Shown piece after piece: positions 31,975 through 44,094 of a stretch of 64,000 nt of DNA. Source of the stretch: Schistocerca nitens (lineage: Eukaryota > Arthropoda > Insecta > Orthoptera > Acrididae); contig NC_064616.1 of the NCBI RefSeq assembly GCF_023898315.1, positions 703,357,389 to 703,421,388 on the forward strand, written 5' to 3'. Below the pieces are notes generated by a model. It did not search any database. It saw only the letters and a program-made list of their open reading frames with translations, and had not been told where the DNA came from. Made by a program: the position numbers and the translations under genes. Positions within the stretch are counted from its first letter, which is position 1; the number at the start of each line of letters is the position of its first letter.

Positions 31975-32694
31975 GTCACAACTGTCAGTTTTATTCATTG
32001 GTAATCGGTTTCGGTTATTGAACCATTATCAGACCTAAAAGAAACAGAAATGTTCTAAATACTGCGAAAGCGTGATACGATACTACGATTGTGAAACAGC
32101 TATACCCATACCGTCGATCAGCATGCAGCAAACACGCACTGGAGGTAAATTAGTATCTAGCTTGGCAAATGTCGCTTGCAAGGAGGTACCTTATAACTGA
32201 GCTTTTCCAGTGAATGGCTGGACGTTATATAACAACGTGCTCCGCTTACAACGTGTCAGTCAACCAGCAGTAAGGCTGCACCATTTACATTACGTAATTT
32301 GTTGGTCAGCGTCATTGTTAAAGGATTATTTTAATAAATATTCGTGTCTACAAACCTTGTGTTATCTGTGTCTGGTTATTTAAAAGTTAAAACGTATATC
32401 TATGGCCCTGAGAAAGGTTTCGGCAGTAGCAGAGCAGCCTAACCACTGGATGACCGACATATTCTAGGTAGAGGCCGTCGCCATGAAACGCCTAGCTGTT
32501 CAGCGGAAGAGATCAGTTACGAGGCACATCCTGACAAACGACACGTGCAGTGCCTGCCTAGGTACAAACCTACGTTAAATTCATGTAGGCACACTGTTGG
32601 TAAGACTCATATTTCGAACATTTCTCTTTCTTTTAGGTCTAGTGATGGTTAAATAACCAAAACCGATTATCATTGAAGAAACTGACAATGGCGA
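31975..32694. mobile_element. inverted-repeat element with hammerhead-like termini
   Basis: The ends are inverted repeats of about 80 bp (31975-32055 and 32616-32694). Inside each arm, one strand reads GGTT-loop-AACCGAAACC or its variant, preceded by CTGATAATGG (left arm, minus strand, 32010-32035) or CTAGTGATGG (right arm, plus strand). This resembles the CUGANGA, helix II, GAAA order of hammerhead ribozymes found in Penelope-like and related elements, with one or two changes in the core. The 560-bp centre has no coding frame. I infer a non-autonomous element derived from Penelope-like terminal repeats, or a foldback element. Confidence 0.55.
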
Positions 32695-32837
32695 CAGTAG
32701 ACTTTTGATTACCGGGTATTTTAGACTATAGTTGTCTGTTCCACTGACAGTATGTCAAAATTTATAATAATAAAAACAGTGCATTGGAGTCTTCTGATAC
32801 CTGTTCGATGAAACAATGCTACGGAATTAATATTACG

Positions 32838-33068
32838 GCCGGGAGTTGTGTCCGAGCGGTTCCAGGCGCTTCAGTCTGGAACAGCGCTGCTGCTACGGTC
32901 GCAGGTTCGAATCCTGCCTCGGGCATGGATGTGTGTGCTGTCCTTAGGTTTAAGTAGTTCTAAGTCTAGGGAACTGATGACCTCAGATGTTAAGTCCCAT
33001 AGTGCTCAGAGCCATTTGAACCATTTATTAAGACCCATAGTGCTCAGAGCCATTTGAACCATTTTTTT
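32838..33068 (+). mobile_element. tRNA-derived SINE (SINE-I) with duplicated tail
   Basis: Head like a class-II (Ser/Leu-type) tRNA: GTGTCCGAGCGGTTCCAGGC (A box) and GGTTCGAATCCTGCC (B box), then the SINE-I body. The last 30 bp (CCCATAGTGCTCAGAGCCAT and TTGAACCATT) occur twice in tandem, separated by TATTAAGA. TTAATATT(A/G)CG flanks both ends (32827-32837, 33069-33079). Confidence 0.9.
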
Positions 33069-33079
33069 TTAATATTGCG

Positions 33080-33369
33080 CTGCTGACAATTATATTAAAG
33101 CTAACTAAGGCACATATACTATGCCAATCCGTATTTTGCTGTTAGGATAGGGCACGAACTATCAGTGGACCTGGAGAAATTGAGTGTTTAATTTGACACG
33201 TGAATATTGAACGTTTTGGGTGTATCTTAACTATACTGGTGCACAAATTCTAAGGATGCAAGCAACATGGGCAGCATGTGCAGCTACCAAGGGACACAGC
33301 TCGATGAAAATTGGACCATACATAGGAAAAACTTCTACAGTGTAGTACTGAAGGTAACTGAAACAAATA
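33080..33369. other. no gene recognised; may hold the end of Tc1-D
   Basis: No gene or clear repeat. ACTATACTGGTGCACAAATT (33231-33250) could be near the end of the Tc1-like element that follows. Confidence 0.3.
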
Positions 33370-34880
33370 ACCAATGTGACGAACAGAAATGAACGTTTAT
33401 TCAAAGACAATAATTACACTCAATCCTCCACGATTTACGATGGTCCATTAGACATTACAAAAGGCATGACATTGTCCTTAAAAGGGTATGTGATCAGCAG
33501 CGACGGTTGTGCATGCTCTGCAGTGCGCTCCCATGCTGGCTACGAGGTTGGTAGGGAGTTCTTGTAGTAGGGCGTTCCATTCCTCCACCAGCGCGGTTGG
33601 CAAACGCTGGATGGTCTTTGCTGCATGTGGACTGTTACAAATTGTCTCCCCAACGCATCACACACGTGCTCGATGAAATTTAAGCCCGGGATAGCGCACA
33701 GGCCACTGCATTTGCCGATATCCTACGCTTCCAAGAGTTTGATGCTGTCGAGCATTGTCATCCATAAAAAAGAATTCAGGGTCGAATGCTACCCTGAAAG
33801 GCGCACAAGGGGAAGGAGTACTGTGTCACAATAACGTTGACCGATGAGTGTACATTGTCCAAAGATTTCAAGGTCAGTACGCCGATGCAACATTATGCCA
33901 CCCCACGCCGTAGCACCTCGACCACCAAAATGACATTTTGAACAATGGTCCTGGGTGCACTACATGTTCCCAGCTCTAGCCATATGAGGATAAGTCCAGA
34001 GTCACTACTCACTCTGAATCTGCTCTCATCCGAGAAGTGCACGCGACCCCACTCCTCGTTGGTCGAGTCCCAACGCTCTTGGCACCATTGCAAACGGTGC
34101 CGCCGACATGAGGGTGTCAACGGAACACAACGTACTGGTCGTCGGACAAAGAGAACATCTTCATGCATTCGTCGTTTCACAGTGGACTTTGAGATTGCGT
34201 TCCTTCCAGTCCTGTTCAATGTGGTTACAACTGCGCCCGCTTTTTGATGTGGGGCCCTTCTTGCCTGCTGCTGTAGCTGACCGTGGTCGACCACCTACAC
34301 GCCTTCTGGCTGCAGTGCCTGCGGTTCGGAGTGCTCCCCATGCACGTGAAGCATGCTATCAGTAAAACCAAACTCCTGGGCTATACTCGTCACGCCGGCC
34401 GGGGTGGCCGAGCGGTTCTAGCAGTTTCAGTCTGGAACTGCGCGACCGCTACGGTCGCAGGTTCGAATCTTGCCTCGGGCATGGGTGTGTATGATGTCCT
34501 TAGGTTAGTTAGGTTTAAGTAGTTCTAAGTTCTAGGGGACTGATGACCTCAGATGTTAAGTCCTATAGTGCTCAGAGCCATTTGAACACTCGTCACGCTT
34601 TGTCTTTCTTCCAGCTTCCTGAAGAGTCTTCTTCGTGTGAAGTCCTCAAAATGTTGTCTGCAGGCCATGTTGTAATAAGAAACATCACCACACTGCACTG
34701 CAACTGCACGCTAATTGACAAACGCTGCCTTTTCCCGTTCTTCAGCTTCCTCGTTCTGTGAAGCCAGCTCCATTTGGCGCTAATAGCCCCGCTGACTTCG
34801 CAACATGCAACGTCCAGATTTGTGACCATGCCTGGGAACCCTCTGGCAACGTCCTCCCGCATTTCCATTCATTTCCACCG
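33370..34880 (-). mobile_element. Tc1-like remnant (Tc1-D), split by SINE-I
   Basis: The minus-strand frame 33893-34294 encodes the middle of a Tc1 transposase: ISKSTVKRRMHED, RHRLQWCQERW and HFSDESRF (first catalytic Asp). Downstream, a frameshifted MDDNARQH block (near 33755) and FIEHVCD (near 33670) give the second Asp and the Glu regions. The parts upstream of 34294 up to about 34880 are non-coding or decayed. SINE-I at 34395-34587 interrupts it. The copy is inactive. Confidence 0.7.
34395..34587 (+). mobile_element. SINE-I, 10-bp target duplication
   Basis: Complete copy from CCGGCCGGGGTGGCCGAGCG to CATTTGAAC. ACTCGTCACG precisely flanks it (34385-34394, 34588-34597), so it was inserted by target-primed reverse transcription into Tc1-D. 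Confidence 0.95.
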
Positions 34881-35142
34881 AGTTGTTAATATATTATGTT
34901 TCTTTATCTAGCTCGTCCTTAAGATTTGCAGAGCAGCGTAGTTCTAGGGCCTGTAATAGCCACTGAGTAGAAAACATACTGAATGATGACACGTGTCCCT
35001 AGACGTTACATTCCCGTGTAGTGGTTAAAGCAAAATCTAACAGTACCACAAGCTACAATTACACTTGTCCAGGTTTTTTCGCAGAGTATCGCGGAAATGT
35101 TACTAAAGTAGGCTAAGATAGTCTGACTGCATGGCCCCTCCA

Positions 35143-35339
35143 AATGGTTCAAATCGCTCTGAGCACTATGTGACTTAACATCTGAGGTCATCAGTCCCCT
35201 AGAACTTAGAACTACTTAAACCTAACTAACCTAAGGACATCACACACATCAATGCCCGAGACAGGTTTCGAACCTGCGACCGTAGCAGTCGCGCGCTTCC
35301 GGACTGAAGCGCCTAGAACCGCTCGGCCACCGCGGCCGA
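35143..35339 (-). mobile_element. SINE-I
   Basis: Complete minus-strand copy. The B box reads GGTTTCGAACCTG (one extra T relative to siblings, 35265-35278). Near-identical TGGCCCCTCC and TGTCCCCTCC flank it. Confidence 0.9.
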
Positions 35340-35589
35340 CAATGTCCCCTCCGATTGCCAGTATTTTAACAGGATTCCAAAAGGAGAAAGTTATGTACTC
35401 GCCTCATTTTTGTATGTTTTCTCAGGTATAACTTCTCAACAGGTTGCCAATGGTAGTTACACCAACGAAAAAAGAAAACGTACATTAAAAAAATATTTAA
35501 TGTAGGGTATTGAAGTTTTGGGAATAGATTAGTTCATTTGCCTAGGTATCGTATTTGAGTGATTGACATTGCAACATCAGAAGATAATG

Positions 35590-36000
35590 GCCGGCCGCGG
35601 TGGTCTCGCGGTTCTAGGCGCACAGTCCGGAACCGTGCGACTGCTACGGTCGCAGGTTCGAAAAATGGTTCAAATGGCTCTGAGCACTATGGGACTCAAC
35701 TGCTGTGGTCATCAGTCCCCTAGAACTTAGAACTACTTAAACCTAACTAACCTAAGGACATCACACACATCCATGCCCGAGGCAGGATTCGAACCTGCGA
35801 CCGTAGCAGTCGCACGGTTCCGGACTGCGCGCCTAGAACCGCGAGACCACCGCGGCCGGCTCGCAGGTTCGAATCCTGCCTCGGGCATAGATGTGTGTGA
35901 TGTCCTTAGGTTAGTTAGGTTTAAGTAGTTCTAAGTTCTAGGGGACTGATAACCACAGCAGTTGAGTCCCATAGTGCTCAGAGCCATTTGAACCATTTTT
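35590..36000 (+). mobile_element. SINE-I (outer), interrupted by another SINE-I
   Basis: Outer copy in plus orientation, split at its B box. Target duplication GAAGATAATG at 35580-35589 and 36001-36010. Its two parts are 35590-35662 and 35861-36000. Confidence 0.95.
35663..35860 (-). mobile_element. SINE-I (inner) inserted into the B box of its sibling
   Basis: Complete minus-strand copy within the outer SINE-I. Target duplication TCGCAGGTTCGAA (35650-35662, 35861-35873) is the B box of the host SINE. The two heads in opposite orientation create a large palindrome (GGCCGGCCGCGGTGGTCTCG against its complement near 35840-35859). Confidence 0.95.
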
Positions 36001-37369
36001 GAAGATAATGAAAACGCGAGGGAAGCCATTGCAAATGTGAAATGCTGGTACATCAATAATCTGTGTAACTGCCAGAATGTTGAAAGCATGCATGCATTGT
36101 GTTGTACACGTGTCGGATGTCAGTTTCTGGGATGGAGTTCCATGTCCGTTGCACATGGCCGGTCAATGTTTCTAAATGACGCTGCATTTGTCGTCCGATG
36201 ATGAAACATATGCTAGATCTGGCATTCGAGCACGCCAAGGCAACATGTCGATAATGTGTTGTGCTTGTTTGGTTACAACAGCGGTATATGGCCGAGTGTT
36301 ATCCTACTGGAAAACAGCTCCTGGTATGCTGTTCATGAAAGGCAGCACAATTGACCGAATCGACCGATTGCCGTACAACTTTCCAGTCAAAGTGTGTGAG
36401 GTAACCGAGAGAGTGTTCCTGCTGTCGTACGATAATTCCAGGTGCAGGTGCAACGTGTCTAGCACGGAGAGGAGGCTGGTGGCAGAACTCAACTGGCATC
36501 CTACCAACCAACACACTGCCATCACTGGCACCGGGACAGAACCAACTTTTATCAGTAAACACAACAGACCTCCACCCTACCCTCTAATGAGCTCTCGCTT
36601 GGCACCACTGAAGTCGCAAATGGCAATGGTTTGGTGTCAGTGGAATGCACGCTGCAGGGCCTCTGGTGTCTAGCTCGGAACTGTCCTTGAAGTAACCGAT
36701 TCTGACAGTTCTTTGAGCCGCTGTGGTGCCAATTGCTGCTCAGATTGCTGCTCAAGATGCAATACGATGCGCTAGGGCCATATGCCGAACACGATGATCT
36801 TCCCTCTCGATACAGCCACGTGGTCTTCCGGAGACCGGTGTTCTTGCGAACGTACATTCCCGTGACCATCGTTGCCAGCAATCATGTACAATGGCTACAT
36901 TATTGCCAAGTGTTTGTGTAGTATCACAGAGAGAACATCCAGCTTCTCGTAGCCATGTTGCACGGCCTCGTTCAAACTCAGTGAGGTGTTGATACTGGCG
37001 TCTTTGACGCCTTAAAGTCATTCTTGACTAACTTCAGCTCAGCATGTCCAGTCGCAAAGGTAACTAACGCTCACGACCGTTACAGCATTTATTTAAAGCA
37101 AATCTGATTTGCATCCTCATACTGGCGCAGCTAGCGCCACTTTTATGCGACTGGCGCGAAATTTGAATGGGCATCAACAGACATCATCTTTCACATGCAC
37201 AAACACGCCTACCAACTATCGTTTATGTAGTACAATTCTTTCTTGATGCTGCGACCTTTTCTGTCAGTGTATTTTGGATGTTTTCGTCAGATGATGCATC
37301 CAAGGAGGCCCCATTTCATCGTGAGTCGGTATCGGGTTAGAACTAGGTTAGTTCAAACAAAAAAATTTT

Positions 37370-40300
37370 TTGTTTTAATTTCCGTGTAGGCTGCAGGTTC
37401 CTTGACTTGCGCCAAAAGGTGGTTGGGTTTCGGATTACGCTGAATAAGTCAGGTGTCCACTATACGCAGGAGGCGGCTACACGGGTAGCAGGGGCTGTGT
37501 GGCGTGGACTGGGCGGTTTTTTAGGTTAAAGGGTCTCGGAAAAACACAAGAAGGGCTTCAGTCACAAAGGGTGCAGGCTGAACACAGAAAGAACGTACAG
37601 TAGATACAGGAACCATTGGTATAACAGTTGTAAATTGTCGTAGCTGTGCTGGAAAAGTACCAGAGCTCCAAGCGCCAATAGAAAGCACTGATGCTCAAAT
37701 CGTTATAGGCACTGAAAGCTAGCTAAAGCCGGAGCTAAGCTCAGCCGAAATTTTTGCGAAGAACCTAACTGTGTTCCGAAAGGATAGGCTAAACACGGTT
37801 GGCGATGGCGTGTTTTTTGCTGTCAGAAGTAGTTTACCTTGTCGCGAAATTGAAGTAGATGCTTCCTGTGAGTTAGTATGGGCAGAGGTCATTGCTAGCA
37901 ACCGGAATAAAATAATAATTGGATCCTTTTACCGAACTCCCAATTCAGTTGCTGAAAGGTTCAAAGAAAACTTGAGTTTGATTTCAAGCACGTACCCGAC
38001 TCATACGATAAAAATTGGTGGTGACTTTAATTTACCATCGATAAGCAGGCGAAAATACATGTTTAATTCCGGAGGTACGCATAAAACATCACCCGAAATC
38101 GTGCTAAACGCATTCTCTCAAAATTATTTCGAGCAGTTAGTTCATGAGCCCACGCGAATTGTGAACGGTTGTGAAAACACACTTGACCTCTTAGCAGCAA
38201 ATAATCCTGAGTTAATAACGAGCATCAAAACCGATTCATGGATTGGTGAACACAGGGTTGTCTTAGCGAGATTCAATACTGTAATCTCCTAATCCGCGAA
38301 AAATAAGGGAAAAATATACCTATTCAAAAAAGCAGATAAATATTCACTTGATGCCTTCCTTAGAGACAATCTCTACTCATTCCAAATTAATATTATAAGT
38401 GTAGACCAGATGTGGCTTAAATTCAAAGAAATAGTATCGGCAGCAATTGAGACATTTATACCAAATAAATTAACAAACGATGGATCTGATCCTCCTCGGT
38501 ACACAAAACGGGTTATAACACTGTTGCAAAAACAATGAAACAAACATACCAGATTTAAACAGACGCAAAATCCCCAAGATTGGCGATCTTTTACAGAAGA
38601 TCGAAATTTAGCGCGGACTTCAATGCGAGATGCTTATAATAGTTTCTACAAGAAAACTTTGTCTCGAAACTTGGCAGAAAATCCAAAGAGATTCAGGTCG
38701 TATGTGAAGTACGTTAGCAGTAAGAAACAATCAATGCCTTCTCTGCGCGATAGCAGTGGAGATACTATCGAAGACAGTGCTGCCAAAGCAGAGTTACTAA
38801 ACACAGCCTTCCGAAATGCCTTTACAAAAGAAGACGAAGTAAATATTCCAGAATTCGAATCGAGAACAGCTGCCAACATGAGTAACGTAGAAGTAAATAT
38901 CCTCGGAGTAGTGAAGCAACACTTAATAAAAGCAAGTCTTCTGGTCCAGATTGTATACCAATTAGGTTCCTTTCGGAGTATGCTGATGCATTAGCTCCAT
39001 ACTTAACAATCATGTACAACACTTCTCTCGACGAAAGACCCGTACCCAAAGACTGAAAAGTTGAACAGGTCACACCAATATTCAAGAAAGGAAGTAGGAG
39101 TAATCCACTAAATTACAGGCCCATATCTATAGCGTCGATATGCAGCAGAATTTTACAACATATATTGTGTTCGAACATTATGAATTACCTCGAAGAAAAC
39201 GGTCTATTCACACACAGTCAACATGGGTTTAGAAAACATCGTTCCTTTGAAACACAACTCTCTCTTTATTCACGTGAAGTGTTGACTGCTATTGAGAAGG
39301 GATTTCAGATCGATTCTGTATTTCTGGATTCCCGGAAGGTTTTTGACACTGTAGCACACAAGCAGCTCGTAGTGAAATTGGGTGCTTATGGAACATCGTC
39401 TCAATCATGTGACTGGATTTGTGATTTCCTGTCAGAGAGGTCACAGTTCTTAGTAACTGACGGAAAGTCATCGAGTAAAACAGAAGTGATTTCTGGCGTT
39501 CCCCAAGGTAGTGTTATACACGCTTTGCTGTTCCTTATCTATATAAACGATTTGGGAGATAATCTGAGTAGCCGTCTTCTGTTGTTTGCTGATGACGCTG
39601 TCGTTTATCGACTAATAAAGTCATCAAATGATCAAAACAAACTACAAAAATATTTAGAAAAGACATCTGAATGGTGCGAAAATTGGCAGTTGACCCTAAA
39701 TAACGAAAAGTGTGAGGTCATCCACATGAGTGCTAAAAGGAACTCGTTAAATATCGGTTACACGATAAATCAGTCTAATCTAAAGCCGTAAATTCAACTA
39801 AATACCTGGGTACTACAATTACGAACAACTTAAATTGGAAGGTTCAAATGGTTCAAATGGCTCTGAGCACTATGGGACTCAACTGCTGAGGTCATTAGTC
39901 CCCTAGAACTTAGAACTAGTTAAACCTAACTAACCTAAGGACATGACACACATCCATGCCCGAGGCAGGATTCGAACCTGCGACCGTTGCGGTCTCGCGG
40001 TTCCAGACTGCAGCGCCAGAACCGCGCGGCCACTTCGGCCGGCTAAATTGGAAGGAACACACAGAAAATGTTGTGGAGAAGGCTAATCAAAGACTGCGTT
40101 TTGTTGGCAGGACACTTACAAAATGTAACAGACCTACTAAGGAGACTGCCTACACTACGCTTGTTCGTCCTCTTTCAGAATACTGCTGCGCGGTGTGGGA
40201 TCCTTACCAGATAGGACTGACGGAGTGCATCGAAAAAGTTCAAAGAAAGGCAGCACGTTTTGTATTACCGCGAAATATGGGAGAGAGTGTCAGAGAAATG

Positions 40301-40605
40301 ATACAGGATTTGGGCTGGAAATCAGTAAAAGAAAGGCGTTGCGACGGAATCTTTTCACAAAATACCAGTCACAACTTTCTCCTCCGAATGTGAAAATATT
40401 TTTTGACGCCGACCTACATAGGGAGGAACGATCACCACGATAAAATAAGGGAAATCAGAGCTCGTACGGAAAGATTTGGGTGTTCATTCTTTCCGCGCGC
40501 TATACGAGAATGGAATAATAGAGAATTGTGAAGGTGATTCGATGAATACTCTGCCAGGCACTTGAATGTGATTTGCAGAGTATCCATGTAGATGTAGAAT
40601 AATAT
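37370..40605 (+). mobile_element. LINE-A-related retrotransposon, near full length, inactive
   Basis: The plus strand encodes an endonuclease frame (37771-38292: GSFYRTPNS, GGDFNLPSI, NTLDLLAANN, then WIGEHRVV where SDH is expected), a linker with stops (38292-38620), an RT N-terminal frame (38623-38994) and the palm (39165-39791: HGFRKHRSFETQLSL, FLDSRKVFDTV, SGVPQGSVIHALLF, FADDAVVYR). After a SINE-I at 39843-40043 the C-terminal IEKVQRKAARFVLPRN region follows, and the element ends in GTATCCATGTAGATGTAG at about 40600. It lacks a recognisable ORF1. Frameshifts (for example near 38930-39060) make it non-functional. Confidence 0.85.
39843..40043 (-). mobile_element. SINE-I inside the LINE
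   Basis: Complete minus-strand copy. Target duplication TAAATTGGAAGG (39831-39842, 40044-40055). It interrupts the LINE between the RT palm and the C-terminal domain. Confidence 0.95.
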
Positions 40606-42069
40606 TTAATATCGATGAGTACATTGATCAGCAAACTCATCTGAAAGACACTTGTACGTTAAATGTAGACAACACTATCATGCATACTTTTTCGACGCAA
40701 CTTTGAATACTTCCATATACCAGAGAGCATTTGTTCACACACGGAATTTGTTTCCGCAATGTGTTTCATTGCCTGTCTTTTCTCAGATTTCCCAAACTGT
40801 ACCATTTTCATTTGAACTGTTTCTTGTAAACGAAATATTTTCTTATGAGCAGAAGCTCCTGTATTCCTTCCCATTATAAAAAGTATATGAAACAAAACAA
40901 AAATGCGCAATAAGAAATTTAAAACTGATTTCCACAAAAAGACGCAAACCAAAAAGCAGAAAACAGTAATTTTCTTCTAAAAACAAAAAATAAGCTATTT
41001 TTCATTTTATTTTATTACATATTTCACTCTGAAGATCGAATTAAGGTTTTGGGAGTCAATATTAAATTAAAAGCAAATATAAAATCACTATAAAGTGAAC
41101 TCGCACACTAAGTAATTAACCATCACAATCAAGTACATTTTTATAATAAATGGTTCATCTAGTAACTTAACAAAAGTCTTTATACAGCTTTATTTGCTTA
41201 TTTAATTTTTTGCAAACCGTAAGACGTGTTTTCTATAGGTAGCGAAATACTGCTAGACGCAGAAACGCTCATCAGATGAACTGCTGGGGGTAGACTGCAG
41301 GGGGGAGAATAATCTATCAAATGATGCGCTTGTTTGCTCGTGGCACGGGTGTATGAAACCCCACAGCGTCTGTCCCCATCATTATCGAGCATTGTGCAGT
41401 GATGTGCCCTCGTGACAGTGTATCGGATCCGCATGAAACACTAATTATGTATCAAGAACAAGAGTCAGTGTTACTATTGTGACTAGCTGCAGGTTACGCG
41501 CTGGCTTCCTGATTGCGATACAATGAATGACAGGTACGTCCACAATATTATAAAAACGTGGCTTCGCCAGTGTCTACGACAAAAAAGACTTGGTCTATAA
41601 TAGCAGTTGAAGGGAGTGGTGTTGAATCCTCGAATTTTACATCGGGAAGCACGTCGCGGTTTGCAGAGCCGTCGATCTGACTGTGGTACAGCTACTCACA
41701 CTCCCGTCGTTTCATTCGTAACTGTTTGCATCGAAGAAGTGAAAAGTATTTCCAGGGCAGCGTTTGTAATGGGTTTACCGCTTTCACGGTTTGAATCTAA
41801 GTATTGAGAGGCTATCTTTCCGATAGCCTTATTTTAAGTCACCTACCTGTCAGCCTCTTGGAAGAGCCCTTCTGGACGCTGAATCTCAGTGCCTCCAGGA
41901 ACTGGTAGCAGAAAATTCGGAACTCGCATACAGACCCAGTAATTGTTGGTGGTTGAGAGAATGTTGCTGGTCAACACGAATTAAAACATAAATAAAAAGC
42001 TTATTTTACATGGGCGAGAATCGAAGACACCGAAGTTTAGAGGATCAGTGTCCTGTCAACGACTTGGTC
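40606..42069. other. no gene recognised; small hairpin
   Basis: AT-rich stretch. Only a 7-bp hairpin, GGCTATC-TTTCC-GATAGCC (41810-41828), stands out. Frames such as 40652-40879 lack motifs. Confidence 0.4.
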
Positions 42070-42540
42070 ATTACCAGAATAAATTTTCACTCTGTAGTGC
42101 AATGAGAGCTGATTTCAAGTGTCCTTGCAGAAAAACTGAGTGCCAGGCTGGGACTCAACCCTAGGACCTTTGCTACCACTGGAAAGTGCTCTTCCGACTG
42201 AGCTATCTAAGCACTACTCACAACCCACCCTCATAGCTACGGAAGGTAGGAGATGTAAGGTACTGACGAAAGTGAGTTGTGAAGGTGGGGTGTCAGTCGA
42301 GTTCGGATAGCGCAGTCGATGCCAGTACGGTAGCACAGCATGTTCAGTCAGGAGACTGGTGAACCTCAGTAATAAAAAACTGAGTAAGTTGTCATCGTTG
42401 AATTTGAGAGATGTCATGTGACATTTGCACAGAACTGCAGAAGAGAAACGATAGCGAAACAAATGCCTATAGAAGCGTGGACCCAGGTTCGAGTGCTGAT
42501 GTGGCAGACAGTTTTAATCCTCCCGGGAGTTTCGTGTGGT
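42070..42540. repeat. diverged 301-bp tRNA-like units, head to head, with SINE-C insertion
   Basis: 42080-42235 matches the 301-bp unit on the minus strand (TTTTCACTCTG, GGGACTCAACCCTAGGACCT, CTGAGCTATCTAAGCAC). From 42240 the plus strand matches it (GGAAGGTAGGAGATG to GGATAGCGCAG), is interrupted by SINE-C at 42321-42457, then resumes (ATGCCTATAGAAGC, GGTTCGAGTGC, CAGACAGTTTTAATCC) to 42535. So two unit copies face away from each other, as do the copies that flank the Tx1-like LINE. Confidence 0.7.
42321..42457 (+). mobile_element. diverged SINE-C in the D-loop of a 301-bp unit
   Basis: Starts GCCAGTACGGTAGCACAGCA and continues through a TCAGGAGACTGGTGA segment, AATAAAAAACTGAGT and GATGTCATGTGACATTTGCA, ending in GAAACAA. 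All four blocks match SINE-C in order. The host sequence is interrupted after TAGCGCA (unit: TAGCTCA) and resumes at ATGCC (unit: ATGG), the same place where the Tx1-like LINE joins its unit. Confidence 0.75.
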
Positions 42541-43413
42541 CATCAACCACACAGCTCAAGCTCTGATGTGACAGGAATAGTGTAGAGATCAGAAACGGGG
42601 CGAGTGCGAGTCATACGTTGCGGGTTACATACTTAATAAATCACGGCGCCGCCGTTACATCAGTGCTAACAGGCTTCCATCGTCCCCGCTGTAGTTCCAC
42701 GAGTATAATGATTCTGAGAATTTTGACGCTGCAGTTGCTTCATACTTCCGACTCGTTGCCTCTTACTAAAACATGGAGACGTGTAAGACTAGTTGTGACT
42801 TGCTGTTAGTACGGAAGATGAGAACATGATCTTACTGCACTAACAAGGTGAAATGACGGACTGTCGGGAGCAGATGGCCCTTAACAAAGTTTTGTTTTGT
42901 GAGATATTTTGGGGGGGGGGGGTGTAAGACTATGGCCAATTGATAAACAGTACAGAACTGCAAATGTGTACCGTTTCAGGCTGAGTGATGTCTAGAACAA
43001 GTTTCATATTTCATAGTGCAGTCCATGCTTCAGACGAGAAATATACAAATTTCGTCCAATGTAGACAAAATGGTAGTATTTATATTTATTCCGCCTCCAC
43101 CATAAGGAAAACTGGGCACAGTGCAACGTTACTGTTATACCCCTGCGACCAAAAAGCACGCTATTTCTGTTTTCTTTGATCATGGCAACTTGCGTTTATT
43201 GGCTAACAGCGAGTTGTGTAGCTTTCTCTTATTTCTGTAACCTTTTCGAAAACTGCTACAAATTTATTTTAATAAGTACTCACTATTTAGAGACTGCACT
43301 GCAGCCTCATGTCATGTTTTCTGACACTATTCTTACAGACTCGGTAACGCCTCGAAAGTGTGTATTCTCTGACTGCACACAATTTACAGCAGTCTCCGTA
43401 AAAGTTTTATATA
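42541..43413. other. no gene recognised
   Basis: No motif recognised. A poly-G run of about 12 lies at 42911-42922. Confidence 0.4.
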
Positions 43414-43895
43414 CACATGGAAAAAAAAGGAACACCAAAAAATAATTAGTATAAAGCAATGAAATTTGGTAAATACATTTTTCTAGATCACATATCTAAG
43501 TGATACACAGTGTACGATCACAGATAAATGAATGCGCGAGAGAAGCCATTGCAAATGTGAAGTACTGGTATATTCATAACCCGTGTAACTGCCAGAATGT
43601 TGAATAAAAGCATGCAAACGCTCATTCATTGTGTTTACAGGTGCCGGATGTCAGTTTGTAAGATGAAGATCCATGCCTGTCGCACTTGGTCGGTCAGTAC
43701 AGGGACGGTTAATGCTGTTTGTGGATGACGCTGGAGCTGTCGTCCGATGACGTCCCATATGTGCTAGATTGGAAACAAATATCGTTATCGAGCAGGCCAA
43801 GGCAGCTTGTCGACACTCTGTAGAGAGTCTTTGGTTACAACAGCGATATATGGGCGAGAGTTATCTTGTTGGAAAACATTCCTGGAATCCTGTTC

Positions 43896-44094
43896 AAATG
43901 GTTCAAATGGCTCTGAGCACTATGGGACTTAACATCTGAGATCATCAGTCCCCTAGAACTTAGAACTACTTAAACCTAACTAACCTAAGGACATCACACA
44001 CATCCATGCCCGAGGCAGGATTCGAACCTGCGACCGGAGCGGTCGCGTGGTTCCAGTCTGTAGCGCCTAGAACCGCTCGGCCACACCGGCCGGC
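43896..44094 (-). mobile_element. SINE-I
   Basis: Complete minus-strand copy within Tc1-B. Duplication GAAT(C/A)CTGTTC at both sides (43885-43895; 44096-44106). Confidence 0.92.

Larger units (their letters stand above)
35459..37269 (-). mobile_element. Tc1-like element (Tc1-B), decayed, with nested SINEs
   Basis: The right end, inverted, reads TACACTGACAGAAAAGGTCG, the left TACACCAACGAAAAAAG, flanked by TA at the right. The minus-strand transposase begins at 37021 (MTLRRQRRQYQHLTEFERGR, helix-turn-helix), continues frameshifted through 36552-36881, a TDKSWFCPGASDG block near 36555 (first catalytic Asp region) and a C-terminal part at 36053-36238 (WNSIPETDIRH). Several stops and frameshifts break it. 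Two nested SINE-I copies occupy 35590-36000. Relatives: 43414-44937 and 46656-47830. Confidence 0.75.

Noticed and set aside
41810..41828. Intrinsic terminator
   Set aside because: A 7-bp hairpin followed by a T-containing stretch in an animal genome; no gene adjoins it.
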